Notes: generated by a model from the sequence alone, not told the origin. Counted from the stretch's first letter, positions 10,068 to 22,056 are shown. The stretch is DNA of 64,000 nt from Stenogyne calaminthoides (GCA_037126765.1 JBBCBC010000001.1:27202804-27266803), one strand, 5' to 3'. Translations and numbers: made by a program.

Positions 10068-11439
10068 TTACTTTTAAAAGTAATAACAATCAATTAAGAA
10101 AACGTTCTTGCAAAGCAATTCCCCAAAGACCACTTTTGATTTTTCTTTTCCTCACTGCTTGTAATAAATAATTCTTCTTAAAACCATGCCAACATTGAAT
10201 ATACTTTCAAAGGGGGAAAAAGAACAACACAGTTCATCTCGCAAAAGAAAACATATACAAAATTATAACTTCAAATTGAGCTTGGCACTCAATGATTGAG
10301 AATGTCAGCCTTTAGTCTGCTTACCTAAGAAATTATGAACAATGTATTGTTGTTGTTACTAGTTTGTATTCTTCCAGGATTTTGAGTACCCTTGTGCTCA
10401 TTTATATATATTTTATTTTTATTTTAAAAAAATATATATGTGTAAAAATTTCTCACCAAGTTACGCAGCATAAAATTTTTTTAGACTATGTTTGTCTATG
10501 TGGGAAACCACTTCTAGAATTTCAGATCTCAAATCCTTATTTGTTTAGTAAGATTTTATTATAGAATTTTAAATATCCTCTAAAATTCTACTCTATAATA
10601 CCTATAATATTTTTTTTTTCAAACACACTTTACAATACACTATCAATCATCTATCACACACTTTTTAATTATTATTATTATTATTATTATTATATATCCA
10701 ACTCAATATTTACACTTCTCCTTATATCTATATAGACAATCATTCAATTATTTTTTAATACTATTTTTTGCAATGTAATATTTCTTTTATCATCTACTTT
10801 TTTAAAATCATACCTTAACCCTACAAAATTCACACTATCAAGCATAAATTTTTCTTACAAAAGTTCAAAATCTCCTCAATGGTGAAACAAACACCCCTTT
10901 AACATTCTTTCAACCAAACAACGCTTTCTACCGACAAGTAAATTTCTTTGGTCTACAATTCATTTTCTTTGGCCTTGCATTAAAAATTATCAGACATTTG
11001 ATACCCCTATATATAACTACCTGCCCCTGCCCTCTTGTAGCGGCCGCCCCTAATAAAAATATTGTAACTTGTATGTATCGCCTAGTTTTTTTTTTCTTAA
11101 AATTTTCTCTTAAGTGCGTTATTTATATAGATAATTAGACGTGTTAATAGGACGAATGTTGCTTTCTAAGTATCCAAGATTATTGATTTCCGGAGGACGC
11201 CGGTATACGACAGCGATATTATTATATGTTCAATATGGGGCGACAAAACAATAATTCTCAGGATAAATTAGAAAAAAACTAAAATAGAAGTCAACTTTGA
11301 TCAAGTCATCCATCACATGTGCCTTCAGATATATTTTACTTTTAAATATTAATACTACATTGATTGCCTCTGGAGTCATTCAGCATCCATACTCCATCTA
11401 CACACACTTAAGAGAAAACGAGAGATCTAGAGAGTGAAA
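10068..11439. promoter_or_regulatory. Upstream region of the ADH-like gene
   Basis: AT-rich DNA without an ORF that I believe. TATA-like sequences occur at about 11010 (cctatatataac) and closer to the start at about 11335-11350. The 40 bp before the ATG (acacacttaagagaaaacgag...) look like a plant 5' UTR. Between about 10460 and 10910 the sequence is extremely AT-rich and could contain an old MITE, but I could not pair its ends. Core promoter placement is uncertain. Confidence 0.35.
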
Positions 11440-11515
11440 ATGGGGAGTTTGGAAAGCAACACTTACGATTCCCATATTTCAAACGACACCGTTGGAAAAG
11501 TTATCACATGTAAAG
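11440..11515 (+). CDS. ADH-like exon 1
   Basis: The ATG is in an aATGG context after an adenine-rich leader. It encodes MGSLESNTYDSHISN...ITCK, the usual short N-terminal extension of plant ADH-like proteins. It ends in phase 1 at a gtacgt donor. Confidence 0.85.
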
Positions 11516-14500
11516 GTACGTACGTACATAAATCTCATTAATAATATCATAGTGCTAATTTCAGAATTTTGCGAAATTGTTTTGATGATTTTTAAAAAAT
11601 TAAAATTACTTTTACAGCGGCGGTAGCGTATGGGCCGGGCCAGCCGCTGGTGGTGGAAGAGATTCGGGTCGACCCGCCTCAGAAAATGGAGGTCCGAATC
11701 CGTATTCTTTTCACTTCGATTTGCCATACGGATCTCAGCGCGTGGCAAGGCCAGGTATGTACGCATATCAAGATAAATGTATATTTTTTAGTAGGTCTCG
11801 TATGCATTTCAATGCATTTTTGAAACATACAACTTGTTATATTAAAATATGCAACTTATATATACCGAACCTTGCAACTATTAACATGAAAAAAATATAA
11901 TCGCACAATTAAGTGTAAACAAGTTGCATATTTCAGTATAACAAATTTCATATTTTTAAGATGCATGATGAGTGCATGGTACATCTGAAAGCATACAAAA
12001 TCTAGCCTTATTTTTTACATAATTTTTCCTTTAATTTTTTTAATTAAACTTATTTTTTCCATAATTTTTCCTTTAATTTTTTTAATTAATTGGAGTTTTG
12101 TTCTTGTTTATGTGGTGAAGGTTCCTGAAGCTCAGCGGGTATATCCTCGAATTTTCGGGCATGAAGCCTCTGGGTAAGAAAGAACTTGTCCACTCATGTA
12201 TATGTATTTTCTACTATTAATTAATTATATTTTGTTTGTCTCAATTAATTTACAACAATATAAGGAATAACTTATGTATAATAAAAAGTAGGTTATTCAG
12301 CCCGTTAATAATTGATCAAAACTTGCCTAGTAGTAGGTAGAGCACGCACGTATTGAAACTTTATTTATTACATGTTGATAAAAGTCTCTAATTATTTACC
12401 ACTCATATATAGTCTGAACAGAAAAATCATAGTATTAGTTTAAGTGACACTGCTAAGAAATATTTCTCATGAATGTGAAATATTAGCATATTAAAGAAGG
12501 AGTTAAAAATTCGTAAATAATCCGCGGTAACTTGAATCGAATGAATGCAGGTAATTTTTTCAAAAAAACATCGTGCATAAAACAGAAAAACTCACTATCA
12601 TATTTGTATTACTTGTAAGTACAAGTATATGTTACTATAAGTAAAAATAGTCATTTTCAATAATACATATGAAGTATTGAAAATTGTGTTGTTATATGAA
12701 CATAAAGGTGTCATTGTAAGAATATGTTATTGTATATGAACAAAACAACGTCCCCTTTATTTTCTTCTATTTCTCCCTCGATTTAGGATATATTTTACGG
12801 ATCCTTAATACGTGAAATATTTTACATAATTGTTTGCGTAATTTAACCCTTGTGTAAACATGACATATCAATTTCCAAATTACTATGCGCGTTTGCCAAT
12901 AACTGGTTTCTAAACTTTCTAGCTAGACTATAAGTTAGAGAAAATATCATTTTTAGTTTGGACGATTTTATTTTTAGTCTTGTAATTTTTTATTTTTAGT
13001 ACTGAATGTGTCAATTCTAATATTTTTTTATTAGAAATTTTAAAATCTCACCGGAATAAGCATATGCACCTCACGTGACATTTCGAAATTGATATTTTCT
13101 TAATTTTTCGACGATCTACATGTCACGACCACCCTTATTTAACCCAATATTATACGAATATAAATATAATTTAACCTGCTATATTTTTTTTTTCCGAACA
13201 TTATGACATCAACATCATCTCACACACCAACATAACCTGATTTCACGTCAAACATAACCTGTTCGCATTTATATATATTTAAATGTACTAGCATTCAGCA
13301 ATTCACAATCAAATCCCAAACCAACAGACTAGCACGTAATAGATTTTATCATAACCTAATACATATCCAAAAGGGACAAAATATATAATAATGGAAGCAA
13401 AATAAATCATGGTACACCCAGCAGATCGTCATCTATGTACACAGCCACTCAAAACTTGCAGAAGCTCCACAACTTGTCCAGTAAGACCAGCTCATCACAC
13501 CTCATTAGAATTACATACAATGCATAAACTAAGTGAGACATATAAATATCAGTAAGTAGAAATTATGCATGATGTTGTGATTCTTTGAAAATCCTCCCCA
13601 TACACTTTTTTTTTTTAAATCACCGATTTATCTATGAAACACTAATCGATTTCCTGACTCACTATTATGCACCACATGAGCACCCAACTTGATACAGGAG
13701 CATTGAACTTAATATCTAGAGCACTGGGCTCGATACAAGAGCACTAAGCTCAATAATAGGAGATTAAGCTCAATACAGGAGCACTAAGCTCAATTATCAG
13801 AGCACAAAACTCAATACAGGAGCACTAAACTCAATAATCGGTGCACTAAGCTCAATAATCGGAGCACAAAGCTCAATACAGGAGCACTAAGCTCAATAAT
13901 CGGAGCACTAAGCTCAATAACATAATATACTTGATATTTCACAAGATTCATATAACATCGAATTCATTAGTTCCTTTCACAATAACTACATAAATTACAA
14001 TTTCATTCCATATTCATAACTTGCTCACATACTCATTTCACATTAATCACTAAATTTACAAATATTCCATATCAATAACTAAATACCAAACATTCTCGTA
14101 ATTCACGTAATATCAACAGTTAATATTTCACTATAAATAAATTATATAAATAATATATTTATGCATTGTAGTTGCAAATGAATTTCTACTTACCTCGATT
14201 GAGACGAATATCGATACCTCGAACCATTAAATCATGTTATCGAGTTCAATTATGTTGGTTGCACTACATTTACTACCTCGATCTCTCCTTCCTTCCTCTT
14301 TTTCTTCTATTATTTTCCTTCCTCTTTTCTTTCCTTGCTTCGTCCGACCCCTTGTTCTTCTCCTTTCTTTCTTGCTTAAACTATCGCAATCCATTTTTCC
14401 TTTTTCTTTTTATTTTTTTTGTTTTTTTTAAGTGTTGTTAATCCTTATAAGAAGGGGGATGAAGATAGAATCCCGATGAACCGCCTTATCTTGCTTCCCG

Positions 14501-17500
14501 AAGAAACTTTCTCCCTTTACTTGCTAATTTTATCTATCATTTCTATATTTTAAATATTTTATTAAAGTTAAAACATATAAACATAAGTTTAAGTGTAAAA
14601 GTTCAGTAATGGATATATATTACAATTAAAGCGCACGTCCCTCATTCAATGCCACATTATATGAATTCAATCATGTATTATATTATATGGTGTATTAGCT
14701 GACTGGTACACGTATATATATATATGCAGGGGAAAAGCTCTAAGGTACAAAGTGCAATTGTAAAAAATTTTAAGGTACAAATGTAATTTTTTGGACCTAA
14801 GTGTAATTTTTTTTTCAAACAAAGTGCAATTTTTTGTGTACCTTAGAGTCATTAAAAATTACATTTGTACCTTAAAGTCACTGCTTCTAATTCTTTGTAC
14901 TTTTTTGTACGTTAGAGACATTTTCTCTCTATATATAATAACTATTAACTCATTTCATGGATTTATGTATTTTTACTATTATCTATTATAATTAATACTA
15001 CTAAGTATTACAGTATTTATAAGAGTCAATTAAATTTAATAAATCCCAATGAATTGTATTAGAGTTTCCTCACCACTAACCAGATATGAGGATAACAAAT
15101 TATTCAAACGCAAAATAAATGACGTGGGATCACAAATAACACATAAATAATATTAACACGTAAATAGTATAAAATGCACGCAATGCATTAAATATATTGG
15201 ATAAATAATAGTACTAAAAGCACGGGTATTCCACTACACAAATAGAATGTCATGTGACAAAAAAAATATCAATTTTGAAGTGTCACGTGAGATGCATATG
15301 TTTATTTCGACGATATTTTAATATTTACGACAAAAAAAGATTGAAATTGACACAATCGGCATTAAAATTGAAAAAATAAAAAGTTAAATGACTAAAAATG
15401 AAATTGTCCAAAGCTACAAAACAAAAAATGATATTTTCTCCTATTAAGTTACAAAATTTTATTAAATATACATCAGAAAAGTGTCGTACTATAAATTTAG
15501 GGCCCAACTTAAATTAATTAATGCTATGATAATGATAATGATGTACACGTAGTGTTATGGAAAGCGTGGGAGAAGGGGTAACAGATCTACAAATAGGCGA
15601 CCATGTGGTCCCCATCTTCAACGGTGAATGCCAAAACTGTAGCTACTGCAAATCCCACAAAACCAATTTGTGCGAAGAGTTTCGGGTCAACCCGTTAAAG
15701 AGCACGATGAGCGGTGACGGAAAGTGTAGATTTTCGACAAAAGATGGGAAGCCCATTTACCATTTTCTCAACACGTCCACATTCAGCGAGTACACTGTTG
15801 TGGATTCGGGATGCGCTGTTAAAATTGTCCCCAAAGCTCCCCTCGATAAAATGTCTCTGCTCAGTTGTGGTGTTTCGACCGGGTAATCTTACGCTGTTTT
15901 TGCAATTTAATTACTACCATATTTATACTAATCTTGCAAAATTTCGATTCAGTTTTTAATAAAAATTTACAACCTCTTTTTTTTTTTTTATTAGTAGAAA
16001 AAATATGAATGGAGTTTATTAATTTATGTGAAGAAAAATATCAGTTCGGTGATAAAAAATATTAATTTTATATTTTGAAATTTCACTGGACATTGATTTT
16101 ATGTAAAATGTAAAGTCTAATATGCCCTAGGTTCATCGTGTATTTTATAATATATTTTAAAAATATATAATTTCTTATAATAAACACATATGACACGTTT
16201 TAACGTAATAATTTGTATATGTGAGTGCAACAAATTATATATTTTTAAAATATATAGTGAAATGCAAAGTCCTCTTAGTGCACATGGGACTCCCGCTGGC
16301 TAAAAAACGCATGATAATTGCATATGGTCAAATATCAAATTGATTAGAATTAATGGTTTCGAAAAAAATTGATTAGAATTAATTAAATGTAAAGATAGAA
16401 CGATAATAATATAAATGCTGTGCAGGTCTTGGGGCGGTGTGGAATACGGCAAACGTGGAGGCTGGCTCAACTGTTGCTGTTTTCGGCCCTTGGAGCCGTC
16501 GGATTAGCTGTAAGTTTCATTTTCTAATTTCTACTCTGAATTCTCAAGTATTATTTGAAAAATTGAAAAGTAAACATATGACTTAAATGCTACGTTTACT
16601 TTGAGTTTGTAAAAAATACATACATGACTATTCATAAGTATTTTAAAAGCTCTAAATTTTTTAAAATTAATTTTTAAAAGTTACTTAAAGCTCAAAATAA
16701 GCATAGCCAAAATAAATAAATAAATAAAAGGCATAATGCATTCAAAGCCCCTGAACTAACAATTTTTTATTTCGAAAGACTCCTAAATTATTTTTTATTT
16801 TAAAAAATTCTTAAACTATCAATTTTTGTTTCGAAAGACCCCTAAATTATTATTTTTTGTTTTAAAAAATCCTTAAACTAAATAATTTTTATTTTATAAG
16901 ATTCTTTTTTTACGGTTTGTAAGACACATTTTTTTAATTTTGAGAATTGATATGAAAATAGTAGCATTGAAATTGAGTTGATGTGTCATTTTTTGTCGGA
17001 AAACATTATCATATCTGTATCTTTGTATTTATTGTGAAAAACACACCATAGTGTAATAAAAAATTAAATTTATGAATGAATTAAGCAGCACAATTATTTA
17101 TCTCAATTGAATAGTCACCAACATAATCATAGATGAGAGAGATACCCTTATCCTTCATAATTTAGATTTTTTTTCAAAGTGAATATTAATAATTAGTGCA
17201 ATGAATCAATGACAGACCATTGTTAATTTACAATGTCCAAACGTCATACATGTTGTCAGTAGTGAATATTTACTTGCATTTCTCTTTTGTTTTTCTTATT
17301 CCAATAATAATAAGATTACATCGAGTTGGTATGTTGTGAAACTTGTTCACCGTGATTTTTTTTTTTTTTTTTTTTTTTTCAGGCATACTTTTTAATCATA
17401 TAAATTATACTCTTTAGTAATATAAATCACTCTTCAATTATCACTACAATACTCTCTGTTATAATATAAGTCACACCCTTCATTTTTATAAGTAATACTC

Positions 17501-20500
17501 TTTATAGTAAAATGTCGCACTCTTTATAGTAAAAAGTCACACTCTTTATAATATAAATCACACTTTTTAACCAATTTTACCGTAAAACTTGTTCACCCTA
17601 TATTTTGTTGTCTCTATTTCAATTTTGTCTTAATCGTAAAGGACTGCTTCAAAATTTAATACAAAATTAATTGAACGAAAGTCGTCCCTATCATTTTATC
17701 ACTTCTGATTTATTATATTATTTTCTTCTACTTTATTTAATTGCCTTAATCGCGTATAAATTAAAAAAAAAATAGATTTTTTTTTTGCATGAAATATATA
17801 GATTCATACTGTCATACATAACACATACTAATATTATTTATTTTAAAAATACCATGAGAATATGTGAAAATGTCACATCACTAAAAAGATAATATAAATA
17901 ACCATGAATTTGACTTACATTTAATAATGTGACTGCGCAGGCGGTTGAAGGGGCAAGGGCCAGAGGAGCATCAAGAATTATTGGCGTCGACATCAACCCA
18001 CATAAGCCCAGCAAAGGTAGTAAATAATAAACCCCAAATATATAAAATTATTATAGATTCATTTTTATTATTTAATTGAATTAATGTAACTGTTTTTAAA
18101 AGGCGAAGCAATTGGATCACCGATTTTATTAATCCGAAGGATTTGGAGAAGCCAGTACACGAGGTTAGCAGGGTTTTTTTTTTTTGGCGTTAAAATCATT
18201 ATATTTTGAGAAAATTTTCATTTTTCTCATTTAAAAAGTTATTTTTTTTATCAAGATTCTTAATTTCATTCCTTTTTAGCTAAAAGAATAATTTTTTGAC
18301 AATTATACCTTTAATGAAATTAACAAAAAATTAAAAAAATGATGGTACATGATTAATATATTATAATACGGACTTAATTAAATTGTGGTACAAACTTAAA
18401 AATAGTGATACGAGTTGAATTAAATTGTGGTACTGACTGAAATAATGATGATACGACGTTGCAAAAGGGTGGTTTCGGGGTTAATTTAATAGTTGTACGG
18501 GGTTGAAATAAGTATGATACAAAGTTAATTTAATAGTGGTAAGGACTGAAATGATAGTGGTACGGGGTTAATTGAATGGTGGTACGGACTGAAATGATGT
18601 TGGTACTAGATGTATATATGGTGGTACGGATTAAAATAATGAAAAGATAAAAAAGAGTAGAGTTGGAAAAAAAAAATCTCTAAGCTAAAAAAATGATTAC
18701 AAATTTTAATTAATTCATTAAGAGCATCTCCAAAGTGGTGGCAAATTTGGACTCAAACCCAATTTGCCACCATTTTACCCCTCCAATGGGACTCAAATTT
18801 GGACTCAAAATACCACAAATTTTGAGTTGGATTCAAATTTGCCAAAATTTGCCACCAACTCAAACCACTTTTTGTATTTTCTTTTTATTTTGCATTAAAT
18901 TTTTATGTGAGAATAATTTATTATTTTCACTTTATTTTTTTATTTTGATTTATGTTTATAATAATTTTATATTTAAGACAATATTAGTAATTTTTAAAAT
19001 TTTAAAAATTGAAGGCATGTAAAACAACATTAATGATTATGAATATGTTATTTGTATATTTTTAAGTATTATATTTTGTTGTAATAATATGTAATTGTGA
19101 TGTATCATGTAACTAATTTTGGTGTTTTTTTAATTGAAATTAATCTATTTTCTTGTATTTTGTATTAATTTAAAAAATAAATATTCGTGTCATTTTAAAT
19201 TTCTTTTATCAAATTTTAATTTTACTTAATTTATATAATTTAAACGTAAATATGAAATTATATAAATAAATAATTGATAAAATAAAAATGAAACAGAAAA
19301 AATTAAGAATATTCTAAGAGAATATTCTTATTTGAGTTGAAATTTGAGTTCAATGGTTGGAGATGATTTTACTGTCTGACTCAAATTTGGTGGCAAATTG
19401 ATGTTTTGAGTCTAAATTTACCTCAAAGGGTTGGAGATGCTCTAAGGGTATATTCGTCCAAATAATTATTCTCAAATCTAAAAGAGAACAAAATAAAATT
19501 TAGTGACAAAAAAAAAGAAAGTTTCTTTTTCTTTAGGCTATTTATAATTCTACTCCACAAAGAATAATTACAAATTCACCCATATTAATTAGTTTTGGAA
19601 TAAAATTCTTTATTATATCTAATTTTTTTTTAAAAAATTCTTCGTTTATTTATTTTATTTACGATGCAGAAAATAAGGGAAATGACGGAAGGAGGCGTGG
19701 ATCATTGCTTTGAGTCTGCAGGAAACTTGGACGTTTTTAGAGAAGCCTTTTTGTGAACTCATGATGTAAGCTCTCATCCTTTTAAATCTTACCCATATAT
19801 ATTGCAAATTATCTTGTGATTTCTTTTTTTAAATGAAGGCAGTATCAAGTAAAACTTGTTTATGGAGAAATTGATTTATTTAATTTCTTAACTGTATCAA
19901 TTTTTTACTAAACTATATTATGTGTTTTTATTAAACAGTATTCTCTGTTTTCATTAAGCCGTATTATTTGTTTTCACCGAACAATATCTCCCGTTTTCTC
20001 ACCAGTTTCATAATATGAAAACAGTTAACATGGTCCAATGAAACATGCGATATTGTTTATTAAAAACAAGTATACAATATAATAAAACAGGTGATACACT
20101 TAAAAAAAAATCATCATAAACAAATTTCACATGATACATACTTTATACTCCCTCCGTCCCAAAGAAACGTGCACGTTTACTGTTTTCACGTGTTTTTGCG
20201 AGCGAGTTTTTTATTAGTGTTTGAAATGATAAAATAATTTTTAAAGATACATGCAATAGATGAGAGGTAAATCTATAATACCCCTCTTTAAAAATCACTT
20301 TATCATTTGAAATACTAATAAACAACCCGCTCACAAAAACTCGATATTAAAGTAGGTGTGCACAGTTTTATGAGACGGAGGTAGTATAATATATATATAT
20401 ATATATATATAATATATATATATATATACACGCACCTAAACATCATGAAGACATATATAATTTGAACACTCCACTCATCAATTATTAATATTTTGATTAT

Positions 20501-20957
20501 ATTTTTGGTGCAGGGTTGGGGATTAACAATAATTTTAGGGATACATGCAACACCAAGATTACTCCCTCTACATCCAATGGAGTTGTTTGATGGGAGAAGA
20601 ATAGTGGGATCAGTGTTTGGTGATTTCAAAGGAAAATCTCAATTGCCTCATTTTGTCCATCAATGCATTAAAGGGGTAAAACATATATTGCATTTTCTCT
20701 ACAATTGTTTTTTCTTTTACCAAGAATGTTAAATTAACAAATTAGTATTATTGGATGGGTATTTTGAGTCAACAAATTAGCTAATCTTTCTACTATTTCA
20801 CACAAAATTATCTCACATACTATTATTTTATATTTTATTATTTCAGGTGGTGAAGTTGGACGAGTTTATTACTCATGAGATGCGTTTTTCCAAGATTAAT
20901 GAAGCTCTACAACTACTCATTGATGGGAAATCCTTGAGATGCCTTATTTATTTGTAA
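11440..20957 (+). CDS. Zinc-dependent alcohol dehydrogenase-like gene, ten exons, possibly a pseudogene
   Basis: Ten exons joined at GT..AG introns give a medium-chain, zinc-containing NAD-dependent alcohol dehydrogenase of the plant ADH-like group, about 380 residues. Visible landmarks: catalytic zinc ligands in SICHTDLSAW (exon 2), GHEASG (exon 3) and SCGVSTG (exon 4); the four-Cys structural zinc site CQNCSYCKSHKTNLC (exon 4); the Rossmann GLGAVG (exon 5); and an NAD-type acidic residue in VDIN (exon 6). It would oxidise alcohols to aldehydes in the cytosol; the substrate cannot be read. Defects: +1 at the exon 5 start, +1 in exon 5 within the Rossmann loop, -1 in exon 7, and TGA in exon 8. 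Either a recent pseudogene or a good gene with sequence errors. Confidence 0.88.
11618..11754 (+). CDS. ADH-like exon 2
   Basis: Encodes AAVAYGPGQPLVVEEIRVDP and then SICHTDLSAWQGQ with the first catalytic zinc Cys. Acceptor tttacag, donor gtatgt. The minus ORF 11479-11766 is its antisense shadow. Confidence 0.9.
12121..12173 (+). CDS. ADH-like exon 3
   Basis: Encodes VPEAQRVYPRIFGHEASG, with the His of the catalytic zinc site. Acceptor gtgaag, donor gtaaga. Phase 2 at the end joins exon 4 cleanly across a 3.4 kb intron. Confidence 0.85.
13678..13921 (+). repeat. 20-21 bp minisatellite (gagcactaagctcaataatcg)
   Basis: About twelve head-to-tail units of 19-21 bp alternate between two endings (...aatacag and ...aataatcg), so the higher-order period is roughly 41 bp in places. 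It lies inside ADH intron 3. Confidence 0.85.
14278..14430 (+). repeat. Pyrimidine-rich (CT) tract
   Basis: An almost uninterrupted C/T run (ctctccttccttcctctttt and onward). The two plus ORFs here (14172-14441, 14234-14431) are Leu/Phe/Ser-rich translations of this tract and are not genes. Confidence 0.7.
14727..14928. mobile_element. Small palindromic MITE-like repeat
   Basis: The left end ggggaaaagctctaaggtac and the right end (reverse complement) agaaaatgtctctaacgtac pair as imperfect inverted termini. Internal words aaggtacaaa and gtgcaattttt recur in both directions. It is flanked by TA-rich DNA on both sides. The family is not known to me. Confidence 0.5.
15553..15882 (+). CDS. ADH-like exon 4
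   Basis: The longest exon, 330 bp, fully open. Encodes VMESVGEGVTDLQIGDHVVP, the structural zinc loop with Cys spacing C-x2-C-x2-C-x7-C, NTSTFSEYTVVDSGCAVKI and LLSCGVSTG with the third catalytic zinc ligand. Acceptor cacgtag, donor gtaatc. Confidence 0.92.
16426..16509 (+). CDS. ADH-like exon 5, two +1 frameshifts
   Basis: Encodes the Rossmann segment. The aligned product is GAVWNTANVEAGSTVAVFG followed by LGAVGLA. One surplus base sits at the 5' junction and another in ggcccttgg, where the family needs ggccttgg. Because the second is a homopolymer gain, a sequencing error is as likely as a mutation. Acceptor gtgcag, donor gtaagt. Confidence 0.8.
16510..17940. other. ADH intron 5, repeat-rich
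   Basis: Contains three imperfect copies of a (tttcgaaagacycctaaattattttt) block at about 16740-16910, a poly-T run of about 21 at 17358-17380, and repeated aatcacactcttta words at about 17400-17570. No ORF of interest. Confidence 0.5.
17941..18016 (+). CDS. ADH-like exon 6
   Basis: Encodes AVEGARARGASRIIGVDINP, the second half of the NAD-binding fold with the acidic residue that selects NAD over NADP. Acceptor tgcgcag, donor gtagta. Confidence 0.88.
18103..18163 (+). CDS. ADH-like exon 7, one -1 frameshift
   Basis: The aligned product is GEAIG.TDFINPKDLEKPVHE. One base is missing in ggatcacc after GEAIG, as judged by the family pattern. Acceptor aaaag, donor gttagc. Confidence 0.78.
18365..18640 (+). 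repeat. Imperfect tandem repeat gtggtacggactgaaatgat
   Basis: Short units of the form (g)tggtacggactgaaatga and gtggtacggggttaatt alternate irregularly through this part of ADH intron 7. Confidence 0.6.
18722..19442. mobile_element. Tourist-like (PIF/Harbinger) MITE in ADH intron 7
   Basis: 721-bp element with terminal inverted repeats GAGCATCTCCAAA and TTTGGAGATGCTC-like (right end ...gggttggagatgctc) and a TAA duplication on both sides (18719-18721 and 19443-19445). A 3-bp TWA/TAA target duplication with a GAGCATCTCC terminus is typical of Harbinger-derived MITEs. No transposase. ORF 18735-19022 is a translation of the element. Confidence 0.78.
19670..19765 (+). CDS. ADH-like exon 8, in-frame TGA
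   Basis: Encodes KIREMTEGGVDHCFESAGNL and DVFREAFL, then TGA where the family has Ser, then THD. The reading frame stays intact on both sides of the stop, so this is a single nonsense change or error. Acceptor gatgcag, donor gtaagc. Confidence 0.85.
20148..20384. mobile_element. Stowaway-like MITE in ADH intron 8
   Basis: 237-bp element beginning CTCCCTCCGTCCC and ending (reverse complement) CTACCTCCGTCTC, with TA on each side (20146-20147, 20385-20386). This is the classic Tc1/mariner Stowaway terminus. The minus ORF 20143-20334 is inside it and is not a gene. Confidence 0.85.
20388..20428. repeat. (TA)n microsatellite
   Basis: A run of TA dinucleotides interrupted once, immediately right of the Stowaway element. 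Confidence 0.85.
20514..20675 (+). CDS. ADH-like exon 9
   Basis: Fully open 54-codon exon: GWGLTIILGIHATPRLLPLH, PMELFDGRRIVGSVFGDFKG, KSQLPHFVHQCIKG. This is the substrate-domain return segment of plant ADHs. Acceptor ggtgcag, donor gtaaaa. Confidence 0.9.
20847..20957 (+). CDS. ADH-like exon 10 with stop codon
   Basis: Encodes VVKLDEFITHEMRFSKINEA then LQLLIDGKSLRCLIYL and TAA at 20955-20957. The ending (RCLIxL) is characteristic of the ADH C-terminus, so the gene's true end is present. Confidence 0.9.
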   Translation: MVKLDEFITHEMRFSKINEALQLLIDGKSLRCLIYL

Positions 20958-21047
20958 ATATATATTTCAGTGTGTTGCATAAATATGTTTTCGGCTAGAT
21001 ATCTACTTATGTTAATTATGTGATTACAGTTATTTACTAAAAACATA

Positions 21048-21640
21048 TGATTGCAAGCGAGGAGAAGAAGGTTTTAAACACCAAATAGTCATATAGTTGA
21101 CAAATCTCACAAGAAAAAGAGAAAACTCAACAAAATACAAAACCCTAAGACATTTTTTTTTAGGCTTCATGTAGAAGGTTTTAAACATCAAAATATCATG
21201 GTTTTTAGGAAAGGAGTGGAAGAAGACTGAAATACATTTTTCTTTTTCTTTTTGATACAATAGTTCCCTTTTAAAAACTAGTTTGAAGAAAATATTAAAA
21301 ATAGAATTTTGTGTTCTTGTCTTACCTGGAAGGGTTCTTGAATCCTCAATGTTCCTTGGAAGGTGCAGAATATTAATGTTCTAGAGAAAAACTTTTAGAG
21401 AGAAGGAGTGCAGAAAGAGTGAGAGGGAAAGAAGACGTGTTGGGATAAATAAATCATGCGTATGGTAATAAAAGAAATATGCAGAAATCTAATCATTATA
21501 ATCCGCTTCCCAAGAATAAGATCTAATTGTATCTTTTATTTTCTTTTTCTTTTTCTTTTTTTTTTTCTTTTATATATATATATATATATAATATGATAAT
21601 ATATATATATATATAATATGATAATATGATATTATCATAT

Positions 21641-21673
<33 letters not shown>

Positions 21674-22056
21674 ATATTAATATATGTGTATATATATTTT
21701 TTTAATCTTATCCAATGTGTGCATATATATAAATAAATATATATATATACGCATTATCTACACAAGAATTATTATTTTACTATAATTATTAATAAGTTTA
21801 ATCATACTAATTTTTTAAAATTAACTTTCCATTTTTTTTCCTTGTCTGCTGGTGTCGAGTGAGTCACAATCGAGCCCGTCCTCTTGAGTATGCTATCCTA
21901 CAAAACTCTTAAAACTTCATTGAAAACGTAGCTCTTCAATTAAATAAATCATAAGCTTCCAATTAGAAAAATAATTCCATGACTTAAATGCTTAAATAAA
22001 TTATAAAATTGTTTAAATCATGAAATGCAAATTTTATAAAGGAACGGGGTGTTACA
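21048..22056 (-). mobile_element. 3' LTR of the Ty3/gypsy element (outer end approximate)
   Basis: On the minus strand the LTR starts at 22056 with TGTAACACCCCG, the start typical of many plant Tekay/Del gypsy LTRs, right after a purine-rich tract (plus 22057-22071). The far end is uncertain. A tgattgcaag at about 21048 would give the CA-3' end expected on the minus strand, only about 90 bp downstream of the ADH stop codon. The LTR includes an A/T microsatellite cluster at 21541-21750. Confidence 0.55.
21541..21750. repeat. TC/TA/TG microsatellite cluster
   Basis: Poly-pyrimidine (ttttctttttcttt) followed by several (ta)n runs, an atgataat inverted pair and a short (tg)n. It lies within the gypsy LTR. 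Confidence 0.75.

Larger units (their letters stand above)
12938..15440. mobile_element. Inverted-repeat DNA element inserted in ADH intron 3
   Basis: About 190-200 bp at the left (12938-13125) and right (15240-15440) are imperfect inverted copies. Both outer ends read gagaaaatatcattttt toward the interior, and both inner parts contain the tcacgtga and gcatatg words. No transposase is visible between them, so it would be a non-autonomous TIR element. Target duplications are not clear by eye. The interior holds the 20-bp minisatellite, a pyrimidine-rich tract and a small palindromic repeat. Confidence 0.55.

Noticed and set aside
13678..13921. Regular repeats that might suggest a CRISPR array
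   Set aside because: Units are contiguous with no unique spacers, in a plant intron; it is a minisatellite.
14172..14441. Plus ORFs in a pyrimidine tract
   Set aside because: Translation of a CT-rich repeat inside an ADH intron.
20315..20732. Minus ORF 20315-20629 over ADH exon 9
   Set aside because: Antisense shadow of a confirmed exon and a TA repeat.
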